From Candidatus Caldisaccharidevorator malaysiensis (GTDB lineage: Bacteria > Armatimonadota > Fervidibacteria > Fervidibacterales > Fervidibacteraceae): DNA of 35,074 nt. The stretch is taken from contig JANXBO010000025.1 of NCBI GenBank assembly GCA_025057575.1, positions 1-35,074 on the forward strand, in the 5' to 3' direction. The position numbers and the translations under genes were made by a program. Below the pieces are notes generated by a model that made no database searches, was not told the origin of the DNA, and saw only the letters and a program-made list of their open reading frames with translations. Below, one piece after another: positions 16,532 to 23,654 of the stretch (positions within the stretch are counted from its first letter, which is position 1; every line of letters starts with the position of its first letter).

Positions 16532-18211
16532 CTACTCCTGAAGGACCTTCTCCAGGCGCTTGAGAAAGCGATCGGGGGGCTCAAAGCCGACTAGCCTCAG
16601 GTCCTTCCTTTCTTTCCCCGATCGGTCCAAAAAGACGACCGTCGGCAGACCCCGAACTTGAAACTTGTTGGCTGCTTCGTTGGAGATTGGGTCCTTGTTT
16701 GTTGTCCGGTCCACTTGAAGAGTAACGAATTCTTTGAGGACCTCTTTCACCCTGGGATCGCTGAAAGTCTTATGCTCCAGTTCCTTGCAGGGCAAGCACC
16801 AGGTTGCCCAAAAATCAATAACGACCGGCTTGCCGTCCTGAGCGGCTTGTTCCACTGCTTCGGGCGTGTAGGGAGCCCAAATGTGGCGCGCCGTAAAGAA
16901 GCCGAAGGCGAAGGCAGACTGCCAGCCGAAGTAAAGGGCAGCCATAAGGAGGACCAAGCCAAAGAACCGGTTCACCCAGAGCGACCAAGCGCCTGCCCGA
17001 ATTTTCTGCGCCAGACCAATGAAGATGACCAAAAAGAAGTAGGGGAGACCCAGCCCAAGGGCAAGAGTGAAGAAAAGGAAAAACAGGGTCTGAGGGTCCA
17101 AAATCGGCGCCGTCAAAAAGAGACCGACGACCACCGGTCCAACACAAGGCGCCCCCACCACTCCCAGAAGGAGCCCCATTAAAGCAGCACCCAGCAACTT
17201 GACGGCAAATCTTTTTTCGCCGACAAGCGCCACTCCCTTTTGAAATCCTTTAGCTGCTGTTTGGGGGGTCATTAGTTCAAAAAGCCCAAACATACCCAAA
17301 GCCAAAACTAACAGAAGGATCGCCACGGAAAACAAAACCCAGGGATTTTGAAGAAAGGTGGAAAACATTTTGCCCGTCGTGGCAGCGATTAGACCCAGTG
17401 CCGAATACATCAGGGCAAGACCCAACAGAAAAGAGGCTCCCAAAAGAGCCCTCCGACTCACCCTGCCCTCGCTTTGCCTGCCGAAGTAACCGACGACGAT
17501 CGGGACCATCGGAAGGACGCAGGGGCTCAAGTTCATCAACAGACCGCCGGCAAAAGCGAAGAGGATCGCTAAGAGAGTGTGTCCGCTCCTAAGGGCGCTC
17601 ACCAGTCGTCCTGCCACACCCTGATCGGTCGCAACGCTGTCCTCAGGCTGTCTCTCCTTGATTTCCACCCTTTTGAAAAGATCCTCATTGATCAGCGACA
17701 CCGCCGTTCCTTTAGCGACGACCTTCACCGGCAACGAACCCTTCCATCGGGTCGGCGGGAAGCAGGTCGTGTCGTCGCAGGCTTGGTAAGTCAATTCAGC
17801 TTCTATCCGATAGTCTCCGGGCGCCACGCCTTCGTCGACGGAAACGAGGGCACCGAAAAGGACCTCTCCTTCATACAACGGCAATTCGGTGCCCAACAGT
17901 TTCTTCTTCTCCGCCTTTGGGTAGAACACTTTGGAGACTTGAAAACCTTTCGGTCCTTTCAGCGTCAGTTCTGTGGCGACAAACCCTTCCGGTGGTTGGT
18001 GAGACTGGATGTGGTAACCCTCTTTGATGGTGGCAACGAGGGCGACTCGGAAACGGTCTCCCGGAACCACTCTGTCCCGATCTATCGCCAACTTACCGCT
18101 GACCGCATCAAGTGCCGGCGGCTGACCAGTAGCCATGCCGACCACCCACAAGATTAACCCGAGCGCCCACTTTAACAATTGCCTATCCTTTTGCTGCCCA
18201 TATCTTCTCAT
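16532..18211 (-). CDS. dsbD: Thiol:disulfide interchange protein DsbD
   Basis: This 559-residue protein carries electrons from cytoplasmic thioredoxin across the inner membrane to periplasmic reductants. After a membrane anchor or signal peptide, the N-terminal alpha domain has the pair C145-x4-C150 within Y-Q-A-C-D-D-T-T-C-F-P-P. The eight-helix beta domain has S-P-C-V-L-P (C231) and G-A-P-C-V-G-P (C356). The C-terminal thioredoxin-like gamma domain has W-C-L-P-C (C472, C475). All six redox cysteines are present. ATG 18211 has GGGGAGA six bases upstream; TTG 18247 is a weaker extension. The gene is the first of this leftward group, 58 bases before the FeoB G-domain gene. Confidence 0.93.
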   Translation of the reverse strand: MRRYGQQKDRQLLKWALGLILWVVGMATGQPPALDAVSGKLAIDRDRVVPGDRFRVALVATIKEGYHIQSHQPPEGFVATELTLKGPKGFQVSKVFYPKAEKKKLLGTELPLYEGEVLFGALVSVDEGVAPGDYRIEAELTYQACDDTTCFPPTRWKGSLPVKVVAKGTAVSLINEDLFKRVEIKERQPEDSVATDQGVAGRLVSALRSGHTLLAILFAFAGGLLMNLSPCVLPMVPIVVGYFGRQSEGRVSRRALLGASFLLGLALMYSALGLIAATTGKMFSTFLQNPWVLFSVAILLLVLALGMFGLFELMTPQTAAKGFQKGVALVGEKRFAVKLLGAALMGLLLGVVGAPCVGPVVVGLFLTAPILDPQTLFFLFFTLALGLGLPYFFLVIFIGLAQKIRAGAWSLWVNRFFGLVLLMAALYFGWQSAFAFGFFTARHIWAPYTPEAVEQAAQDGKPVVIDFWATWCLPCKELEHKTFSDPRVKEVLKEFVTLQVDRTTNKDPISNEAANKFQVRGLPTVVFLDRSGKERKDLRLVGFEPPDRFLKRLEKVLQE

Positions 18212-18294
18212 TGAGGATCTCCCCACTTTTCTTCTCAATTCCTTCAACGACTATTAAAAGAGTGGTGTCTAATCCTCTTCAGATCCACCAGGCA

Positions 18295-18300
18295 ATTATA
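18295..18300 (-). promoter_or_regulatory. Candidate -10 box for dsbD
   Basis: On the minus strand the six bases read TATAAT, an exact sigma-70 -10 hexamer. The predicted start would leave a leader of about 77 bases before ATG 18211. I see no convincing -35 hexamer at 16-18 bases, so it is a weak call. Confidence 0.35.
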
Positions 18301-18366
18301 CCTTCAAGGTTCCAAGGTCTCTTAGTGCCCTGACTGACGAAGGAAAAGGGCTCTGTCGGTCGCAAA

Positions 18367-19344
18367 ATGATTTCTTGGTGCGGGCGATTGGGTGATCAAC
18401 AGGAGGACAGACTTAGGAGCCAAAATCAGGGTGAACAGGGGGTCCTACGGATCGTCAGTGTCAGTCTGGGGTCCTCGGATCGGGATCATCGGGCGGAGGT
18501 GGAGTTACTCGGCAGGAAAGTCATCGTGGAGCGGATCGGCACCGATGGGGATTATGGCAAGGCGTGCCAATGGATCCGCGCCTTAGACGGTAAGGTGGAT
18601 GCCATCGGGCTGGGCGGGACTGATCTTTACCTTGTAGCCGGCACAAGACGGTATGTCCTGGAGCATTCCCGCCGACTGGTCGAGTCGGCAAAAGTGACCC
18701 CAGTTGTGGACGGTAGCGGTCTGAAAAACACTTTAGAGCGCGAAACGATCAAGTGGCTAGATCAGACTGGAGCCCTGCCGTTGAAAGGGAAAAAAGTTCT
18801 TTTGGTCAGTGCGGTGGATCGGTTTGGGATGGCAGAAGCCTTTGCCGAGACAGGCTGCCAAACCATCTACGGTGACTTGATCTTTGCGCTGGGGCTTCCG
18901 GTGCCCATTCGCTCTCTGGCAGTCGTTAACTTTTTGGCTTTCTTTCTTCTCCCCATCATTCGCCGAATGCCCATCAGTCTGCTTTACCCTGTCGGAGAAA
19001 AACAGCACCAGATTGAGCCAAAGCATCAACGATACTACCAATGGGCTGATATCATCGCCGGCGACTTTCACTTTATCCGTCGCTATCTTCCCAATCGTCT
19101 GTCGGGAAAGTCCATCATTACCAACACGGTCACCGCTAATGATTTAGAACTCCTTAGGCAGCGAGGGCTGCACCTTCTCGTGACGACGACGCCGGAAATT
19201 AATGGACGATCCTTCGGGACCAATGTGATGGAAGGGGTTCTTTTGGCTCTGTCCGGAAAAAGACCAGAGACGATCACTCCCGACGATTACAAGGAACTCC
19301 TTCGCCAAATCGGATGGAAGCCCCGAGTCGTTCAGTTCAGTTAA
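18367..19344 (+). CDS. Conserved protein resembling 'quinate 5-dehydrogenase' family; function uncertain
   Basis: This 325-residue protein resembles proteins labelled quinate 5-dehydrogenase in some genomes, as far as I recall, but it shows no shikimate/quinate dehydrogenase signature I can point to. Conserved-looking blocks are R-I-V-S-V-S-L-G-S-S near residue 28, I-G-T-D-G-D-Y, I-G-L-G-G-T-D-L-Y-L, V-D-G-S-G-L, and near the end N-T-V-T-A-N-D and T-T-T-P-E-I-N-G-R-S-F. The last block suggests a phosphate or nucleotide site. The first 25 residues look non-homologous. ATG 18367 has no good ribosome site, while AGGAGG at 18401-18406 is not followed by a usable in-frame start, so the N terminus is unsure. 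It stands alone between two leftward operons. Confidence 0.6.
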   Translation: MISWCGRLGDQQEDRLRSQNQGEQGVLRIVSVSLGSSDRDHRAEVELLGRKVIVERIGTDGDYGKACQWIRALDGKVDAIGLGGTDLYLVAGTRRYVLEHSRRLVESAKVTPVVDGSGLKNTLERETIKWLDQTGALPLKGKKVLLVSAVDRFGMAEAFAETGCQTIYGDLIFALGLPVPIRSLAVVNFLAFFLLPIIRRMPISLLYPVGEKQHQIEPKHQRYYQWADIIAGDFHFIRRYLPNRLSGKSIITNTVTANDLELLRQRGLHLLVTTTPEINGRSFGTNVMEGVLLALSGKRPETITPDDYKELLRQIGWKPRVVQFS

Positions 19345-19492
19345 GAAAGTAGCCCCAAGGAAGCCGTTGAATGAAACCGTCAGTGCTTGCGCCGCCAGGA
19401 CAGATGGCGGCAATCCGTCATTCGTTGGTCATCGGACTATCTTGCAGAGACCAGTTTAGTGTCCTACCGTTCCCGTCCGCAGTGACCGCTGG

Positions 19493-20149
19493 CTACTGAC
19501 CCGCCCACTCTAAGAAAGACAGACCCTTTAGCGGTCGCCTCACCTTACTGACATAAGATAGCATCGGCGGGTCCGCCAGCCAAAAGCGCAGGGGCAAGTC
19601 TTGTGCCGCTGTCACTCCGATCCGAGGACCTGTGTGAATCTGGCGACTAACCACAAAAGGCAGGTCCGATAACTCGGCAATCCACAACTCTTGCCCCAGC
19701 GTTAGGTCCCAGCCGTCCAGCCTCCTGTCTATTCTCAAACTTCGGCACAGCCTCCCCGGTCCTGTCATCGGGCGGTCGTTGGTATCTGCTTTTCCTGGCA
19801 AAGGATCGCCCAAAGTTAGAGGCATCAGGGACCGGATGAGAACGGCGCTGGGGACCCCCTCCGGTTCCGTCACCGCATTCAGGCAGTAGACCTGATGGAT
19901 CCGATACACATAGGCACATCCCGGAGGACCAAACATACTTTTGTTCTTCTCATTCCGACCGACAAAAGCGTGATTGGCAGGATCATTGAAAGCCAGATAG
20001 GCTTCCGTTTCCACGATGATGCCCGCCACAATGCCTTCAGGGAGACGGCGGACCAAAACTTTGCCCAATAGTTCTCTGGCGACGGTTTCTGGATCACGGT
20101 CGTAGAACGCTCGGGGTAAGACCTTGCTCTGTTCTATCCTGACCATCAT
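19493..20149 (-). CDS. 3-methyladenine DNA glycosylase (AAG/MPG type)
   Basis: This 218-residue enzyme removes alkylated purines from DNA. V-E-T-E-A-Y at 47-52 contains the catalytic Glu, and the following D-P-A-N-H-A-F and P-G-C-A-Y-V-Y-R-I-H carry the DNA-intercalating and base-pocket residues. G-V-P-S-A-V-L-I-R-S, T-G-P-G-R-L-C and the C-terminal G-P-R-I-G-V-T-A-A complete the AAG family pattern. The length is normal. ATG 20149 and the next ATG both lack a strong ribosome site. The neighbouring endonuclease III gene, 39 bases upstream in the same direction, makes a small repair cluster. It is the last gene of this leftward group. Confidence 0.92.
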   Translation of the reverse strand: MMVRIEQSKVLPRAFYDRDPETVARELLGKVLVRRLPEGIVAGIIVETEAYLAFNDPANHAFVGRNEKNKSMFGPPGCAYVYRIHQVYCLNAVTEPEGVPSAVLIRSLMPLTLGDPLPGKADTNDRPMTGPGRLCRSLRIDRRLDGWDLTLGQELWIAELSDLPFVVSRQIHTGPRIGVTAAQDLPLRFWLADPPMLSYVSKVRRPLKGLSFLEWAGQ

Positions 20150-20188
20150 CTTCGTTTAACTGGCTGCCGACTTCGGGCAGCCGGATGG

Positions 20189-20842
20189 TCATTGCGTCTC
20201 GTGGCAAGTGATCCGGCGATAGTAAGAACACAGGTCCGTTAACGGGCATATGGGGCAACGGGGCTTGGTCGGTCGGCAGATCGTTCTTCCATGAGCAATG
20301 AGGTTAAGATGAAGGCGGTATTTAATCGGGTCGGGAACCAAACGATCAAGAATTTGATGAGCCTTTTCGTCGGTCGTTCTCTCTTCTATCCATCCCAATC
20401 GGCTCACCAGCCGGTGGATGTGGGTGTCCACAGGGAAAGCAGGTCTGCCAAAACTGAACATTAGGACACAGGCGGCTGTCTTGGGTCCTACACCCGGAAG
20501 CCCTTTGAGCCAGTTGAGGGCTTGTTCCTTATCCATCTCATTCAAAAAGTCCAGGGAGAGGCGCCCGCCGTTGGCTTCCCGAATAGTCTGAAGAATCCCC
20601 TTGAGCCGGACGGCTTTCTGATTGCCAAGACCTGCCGGGCGAATCAGGTGAGCAATCTCTTCTATGCTCGCACCAAGGCTCTCCTCCCAGTTCGCAAAGG
20701 CTTCTTTCAGCCTTCCGAAAGCGATGTCTCGGTTGCGGTCATTGGTATGCTGGGACAGAAGGGTCAGGATCAGTTCGTCTAAAGGCTCCGCTCTCTTAAT
20801 CCAGGGGCGATCACCGTAAAGCCCCACGAGAGCCCGGTCCAC
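20189..20842 (-). CDS. nth: Endonuclease III-type DNA glycosylase/AP lyase
   Basis: A helix-hairpin-helix glycosylase that excises oxidised pyrimidines and nicks the strand. L-K-G-L-P-G-V-G-P-K-T-A-A is the hairpin with the catalytic Lys, and V-D-T-H-I-H-R carries the catalytic Asp. The C-terminal C-x6-C-x2-C-x5-C set is the [4Fe-4S] cluster motif. The start is uncertain: the frame is open far upstream into pepA, and the in-frame starts are TTG 21058, GTG 21001, GTG 20842 and GTG 20827. GTG 20842 gives 217 residues, close to the family size (E. coli 211), but has no good ribosome site; GTG 21001 has AAGGGG at a proper distance. Confidence 0.88.
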   Translation of the reverse strand: MDRALVGLYGDRPWIKRAEPLDELILTLLSQHTNDRNRDIAFGRLKEAFANWEESLGASIEEIAHLIRPAGLGNQKAVRLKGILQTIREANGGRLSLDFLNEMDKEQALNWLKGLPGVGPKTAACVLMFSFGRPAFPVDTHIHRLVSRLGWIEERTTDEKAHQILDRLVPDPIKYRLHLNLIAHGRTICRPTKPRCPICPLTDLCSYYRRITCHETQ

Positions 20843-20936
20843 TCTCTTGATGTGTGCGACGAGATTTTTCGGTCTCCCTTGCGTTCCCTTTTTCTCTCTT
20901 AGCCCTTTGCCGATAGGGCGACCCTCCCTGATCGCC

Positions 20937-22439
20937 TTAACCTTCCCTATCCTTATCCGATCGCTCCAAGACCCACTGGACGAAGGTTCTGACTGCCACA
21001 CCCGTTGCCCCTTTGCCCAAGTAACCCTCTTCTCTATCCGACCAGAAAGTGGGGGCAATGTCTAAATGCACCCAGGGAACCTTTCCGACAAAGTGGGCAA
21101 GAAACCAGGCAGCGGTGATGGCTCCACCCTGCCGTCCCCCGCTGTTCTTGATGTCAGCAAAGTCACCATCTATCAACTTCTTGTAGTCTTCCAAGAGGGG
21201 CATTGGCCAGAGAAGTTCTCCCATCTTCCTACCGATGTGGGTGACCTCGTTGAGGAGGTCCTCATTGTTACTGAAGGCAGCCGTGCAGACCGGACCGACA
21301 GCGATCATTGCTGCACCGGTGAGAGTGGCAGCGTCCAGAATGGACGAGGCGCCTTGGTTAACTGCATACGCCAGCGCGTCAGCAAGGATCAATCGCCCTT
21401 CCGCATCGGTGTTAATGATCTCCACCGTCTTACCAAGGTAAGTCTTGAGAATGTCCCCCGGCTTAAAAGCCCCACCACCGGGCATATTTTCGGTTGCCGG
21501 AATCACTCCGAGGACATTCGCCTTGGGCTGCAATCTGCCGATGGCGTCAAAAGCACCGATCACCGCCGCTGCGCCCGACATATCTCCTTTCATATCCAGC
21601 ATACTGTCGGCAGGTTTCAGGCACAAGCCCCCGGAGTCAAAGGTGATCCCTTTGCCCACTAAGGCTAAGACAGGTGCCGATTCGTGTCCCCGATACTGAA
21701 GGACAACGAACCGGGGGTTTTGAGCAGACCCTAAGGAAACGGCTCTCAGGGCATTCATTCCCATTTCTTCAATCCACTTCTCGTCGTAGACACTGCAGTC
21801 CAAAGACCGAAGGCGAGCTACTTCCACTGCTGCCTCCGCCAGCGCTGTCGGGGTCATTTCTATGGGAGGAGCGTTGACCAAGTCTCTGGTTCGGTTGGTC
21901 GCCTCTCCAACGATCGTTCCTGTCTCTACCCCCTGCTCCACTGCGGAGCGGGCTGACCGGTCTAGGGTAATCAGGTGAAGGGACTCCAGTGTCGGGGCAG
22001 TATCTCCCTCCGTTTTCCTGGAATACCGGTAATTGGCAAGGAGAGCCGCCTCCGTTAATGCTCTGCTTAAATCCCCGATGTCGGTTCCCTCGGTCGCCTC
22101 CATCAGCCAGTGGGCGGTTCGTGCGCGGATCCTGTTTAACGCCCGAACGACGCTGCCCATTGCCCGTCGGAACGATTCCAGAGATGCATCGTCCCTTTTG
22201 CCAACCCCAACCAGGACCAACCGCCTTGGTTTCATTTGACCCAGCGTGTGGACGATTGTTACTTCGGACGCCTTCCCCCGAACCTCCCCCCACTTTTGTA
22301 GATCCCTCAGTTTCCCGCCCAGCAGCCGGTCCGCCTTCGCTAACCCTCCCGTCCACCTCTCCTGATTCTCGTAAACCGTTAAGATCAACCCATCCGTCTC
22401 CAGCGCAAAGGGATCGCCCAAAAGGGCTTTCACCTTCAT
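20937..22439 (-). CDS. pepA: Leucyl aminopeptidase, family M17
   Basis: A 500-residue cytosolic metallopeptidase that removes N-terminal residues, often Leu, from peptides. The C-terminal catalytic domain has G-K-G-I-T-F-D-S-G-G-L-C-L-K-P, which binds two metals through Lys and Asp. M-K-G-D-M-S-G-A-A-A-V follows, and N-T-D-A-E-G-R-L-I-L-A-D is the M17 signature. The N-terminal domain of about 170 residues is also present, so the length is normal. ATG 22439 has GGAGG eight bases away; the longer frame to 22544 has no such site. It is divergent from larE with 82 bases between. The stop lies within the longest possible nth frame. Confidence 0.93.
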   Translation of the reverse strand: MKVKALLGDPFALETDGLILTVYENQERWTGGLAKADRLLGGKLRDLQKWGEVRGKASEVTIVHTLGQMKPRRLVLVGVGKRDDASLESFRRAMGSVVRALNRIRARTAHWLMEATEGTDIGDLSRALTEAALLANYRYSRKTEGDTAPTLESLHLITLDRSARSAVEQGVETGTIVGEATNRTRDLVNAPPIEMTPTALAEAAVEVARLRSLDCSVYDEKWIEEMGMNALRAVSLGSAQNPRFVVLQYRGHESAPVLALVGKGITFDSGGLCLKPADSMLDMKGDMSGAAAVIGAFDAIGRLQPKANVLGVIPATENMPGGGAFKPGDILKTYLGKTVEIINTDAEGRLILADALAYAVNQGASSILDAATLTGAAMIAVGPVCTAAFSNNEDLLNEVTHIGRKMGELLWPMPLLEDYKKLIDGDFADIKNSGGRQGGAITAAWFLAHFVGKVPWVHLDIAPTFWSDREEGYLGKGATGVAVRTFVQWVLERSDKDREG

Positions 22440-22471
22440 CTTCGTCACCTCCCTTGCTTTCGGTTCCTGCG

Positions 22472-22500
22472 TTGACTTTTTTGAACCGTTGTCAGAAAAT
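22472..22500 (+). promoter_or_regulatory. Candidate sigma-70 promoter for larE
   Basis: TTGACT (five of six to the -35 consensus) lies 17 bases before GAAAAT (four of six to the -10). The expected start, near 22507, leaves a leader of about 15 bases before the larE ATG at 22522. It sits in the divergent pepA-larE gap. Confidence 0.45.
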
Positions 22501-22521
22501 CTTAAGAAGTCAAAGGGGAGA

Positions 22522-23409
22522 ATGACGGTGTCCGTTTCGTCCAACGGTGAGATAGAGCCGCAGGTGCGGGAAAAGTTTGAACGACTTCTGTCCTACCTTC
22601 GGGAACTGAAAAAGGCAGTCATTGCCTTTTCGGGTGGGGTGGATTCTACCTTCCTCGTCAAAGTGGCTCATATGGCTCTTGGCGACGGCGCCCTTGCCGT
22701 CACCGCTTGTTCCCCATCTTATCCGGAAGCCGAACTTAAGGAAGCCATTCGGCTGGCTCAACTGATCGGTGTTCGGCACCGGATCATTCAGACCGAGGAG
22801 GTCTCCGATCCCCGTTATGCTGCCAACCCCCCCAACCGATGTTACTTCTGCAAATCCGAACTTTTTGAAAAACTGGCGCCCATTGCGCAAGAAGAGGGCA
22901 CCGAGCATATCCTCTACGGCGCTATCTCCGATGACTTGTTGGACTACCGACCGGGTCAAGAAGCCGCCAAAGAGCGAGGGATCAAGGCTCCTTTGGCGGA
23001 ACTGGGCTTCTTCAAAGATGAAATTCGCCAACTGTCCCGTTATCTGGGACTTCCGACCTGGGACAAACCATCGTTCGCCTGCCTGTCGTCCCGATTTCCC
23101 CCCGGTGTCGCCATCACCCCTGAGCGACTCCGCCAAGTGGAGATGGCGGAGGATTTCTTGCGAAGGGAAGGCTTTCGGGCATTCCGAGTTCGCTATCACG
23201 AAGTCATCGCCCGCATAGAGGTTCCGCAAGAAGATATGGTCCGAATCTTGGATGACGACCTGCGAAACCGCTTGGTGAAATACTTCCGGCAATTGGGCTT
23301 CATCTTTGTCACCCTTGATTTGGCAGGTCTGAAAAGTGGGAGCCTCAACCAACTGATCTCTTCTCTTTCCCCGTTACCTTTGGCGATGAAGGATAGTCAA
23401 AAGGAATGA
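22522..23409 (+). CDS. larE: LarE-type ATP-dependent sacrificial sulfur transferase
   Basis: This 295-residue PP-loop protein should insert sulfur into the pincer nicotinate cofactor of LarA lactate racemase or a homologue. S-G-G-V-D-S-T at 37-43 is the ATP PP-loop. N-R-C-Y-F-C gives C107 and C110. F-A-C-L-S-S-R gives C187, the position of the sacrificial cysteine in the Lactobacillus protein. Three cysteines could instead hold a [4Fe-4S] cluster, as proposed for some LarE proteins. The other lar genes are not in the window. ATG 22522 follows GGGGAG with almost no gap; GTG 22528 would have a better spacing. The next gene leuA lies 245 bases on and is likely separately controlled. Confidence 0.9.
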   Translation: MTVSVSSNGEIEPQVREKFERLLSYLRELKKAVIAFSGGVDSTFLVKVAHMALGDGALAVTACSPSYPEAELKEAIRLAQLIGVRHRIIQTEEVSDPRYAANPPNRCYFCKSELFEKLAPIAQEEGTEHILYGAISDDLLDYRPGQEAAKERGIKAPLAELGFFKDEIRQLSRYLGLPTWDKPSFACLSSRFPPGVAITPERLRQVEMAEDFLRREGFRAFRVRYHEVIARIEVPQEDMVRILDDDLRNRLVKYFRQLGFIFVTLDLAGLKSGSLNQLISSLSPLPLAMKDSQKE

Positions 23410-23411
23410 GA

Positions 23412-23441
23412 CAGACATCGCTGTCCGGTTTGCGATAAAAT
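23412..23441 (+). promoter_or_regulatory. Candidate promoter of the leuA leader transcript
   Basis: CAGACA (four of six to -35) is followed after 18 bases by TAAAAT (five of six to -10). The predicted transcript would start near 23448, just ahead of the leader open frame at 23477. Confidence 0.4.
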
Positions 23442-23476
23442 AAAAGGCAAGAGCGATTAAGGACTTGATTGGCACT

Positions 23477-23557
23477 ATGGCGAACAGAGGGATAAAAGAA
23501 GCAATTGGGACCACCGCCAATCAGTCCCTCTGCCTATTGCTACGGGTCGGGCGCTAA
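23477..23557 (+). CDS. leuL: Putative leucine leader peptide of leuA (26 aa)
   Basis: A short open frame starts at ATG 23477 and ends at TAA 23555-23557, upstream of leuA. It encodes 26 residues. The Leu codons CTC, CTA, TTG and CTA fall at positions 18, 20, 21 and 22, within S-L-C-L-L-L-R. This is the composition of leader peptides that control transcription through leucyl-tRNA supply. AAGGA at 23459-23463 is 13 bases upstream, longer than ideal, and TTG 23465 is an in-frame alternative start. The Leu codons end two bases before the 5' arm of the hairpin at 23545-23570, so a ribosome waiting there would block that arm. Not tested; the symbol is by function only. Confidence 0.5.
   Translation: MANRGIKEAIGTTANQSLCLLLRVGR
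23485..23532 (+). promoter_or_regulatory. Leader hairpin A before leuA
   Basis: CAGAGGGA at 23485-23492 pairs perfectly with TCCCTCTG at 23525-23532. Inside it, ATTGG (23504-23508) pairs with CCAAT (23517-23521). The 3' arm overlaps the first Leu codon of the leader peptide. GCCAAT (23516-23521) could instead pair with ATTGGC at 23468-23473 or 23584-23589, so competing folds are possible. Confidence 0.45.
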
Positions 23558-23570
23558 CCCCAGCCCGACC
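23545..23570 (+). promoter_or_regulatory. Leader hairpin B before leuA
   Basis: GGTCGGGC at 23545-23552 pairs perfectly with GCCCGACC at 23563-23570 around a ten-base loop that contains the leader-peptide stop codon. It begins two bases after the Leu codon cluster and would be prevented by a stalled ribosome. Confidence 0.55.
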
Positions 23571-23595
23571 GACAAGCCCCTACATTGGCTCCCAA

Positions 23596-23622
23596 AAGTC
23601 TTTTGACGCCACCAAAAGACTT
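23596..23622 (+). promoter_or_regulatory. Leader hairpin C before leuA
   Basis: AAGTCTTTTG at 23596-23605 pairs perfectly with CAAAAGACTT at 23613-23622 around a seven-base loop. It could act as the terminating or sequestering element, but it is A/T-rich and no T run follows, so an ordinary intrinsic terminator is not supported. Confidence 0.45.
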
Positions 23623-23654
23623 GTAAAACCCACACCGAGAAGGAGGCGAAAAGA

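Noticed and set aside
19345..19492. Intergenic 148 bp between two convergent genes as an RNA gene
   Set aside because: No tRNA-like or other recognisable structure, only short imperfect repeats.
22510..23352. 280-codon open frame opposite larE
   Set aside because: No family match, and it is antisense to a clear LarE; it is a by-product of codon bias.
23504..23521. GGGACCACCGCC in the leuA leader as a T-box
   Set aside because: The T-box core is AGGGTGGTACCGCG-like; the order of bases here does not match on either strand and no specifier loop is seen.
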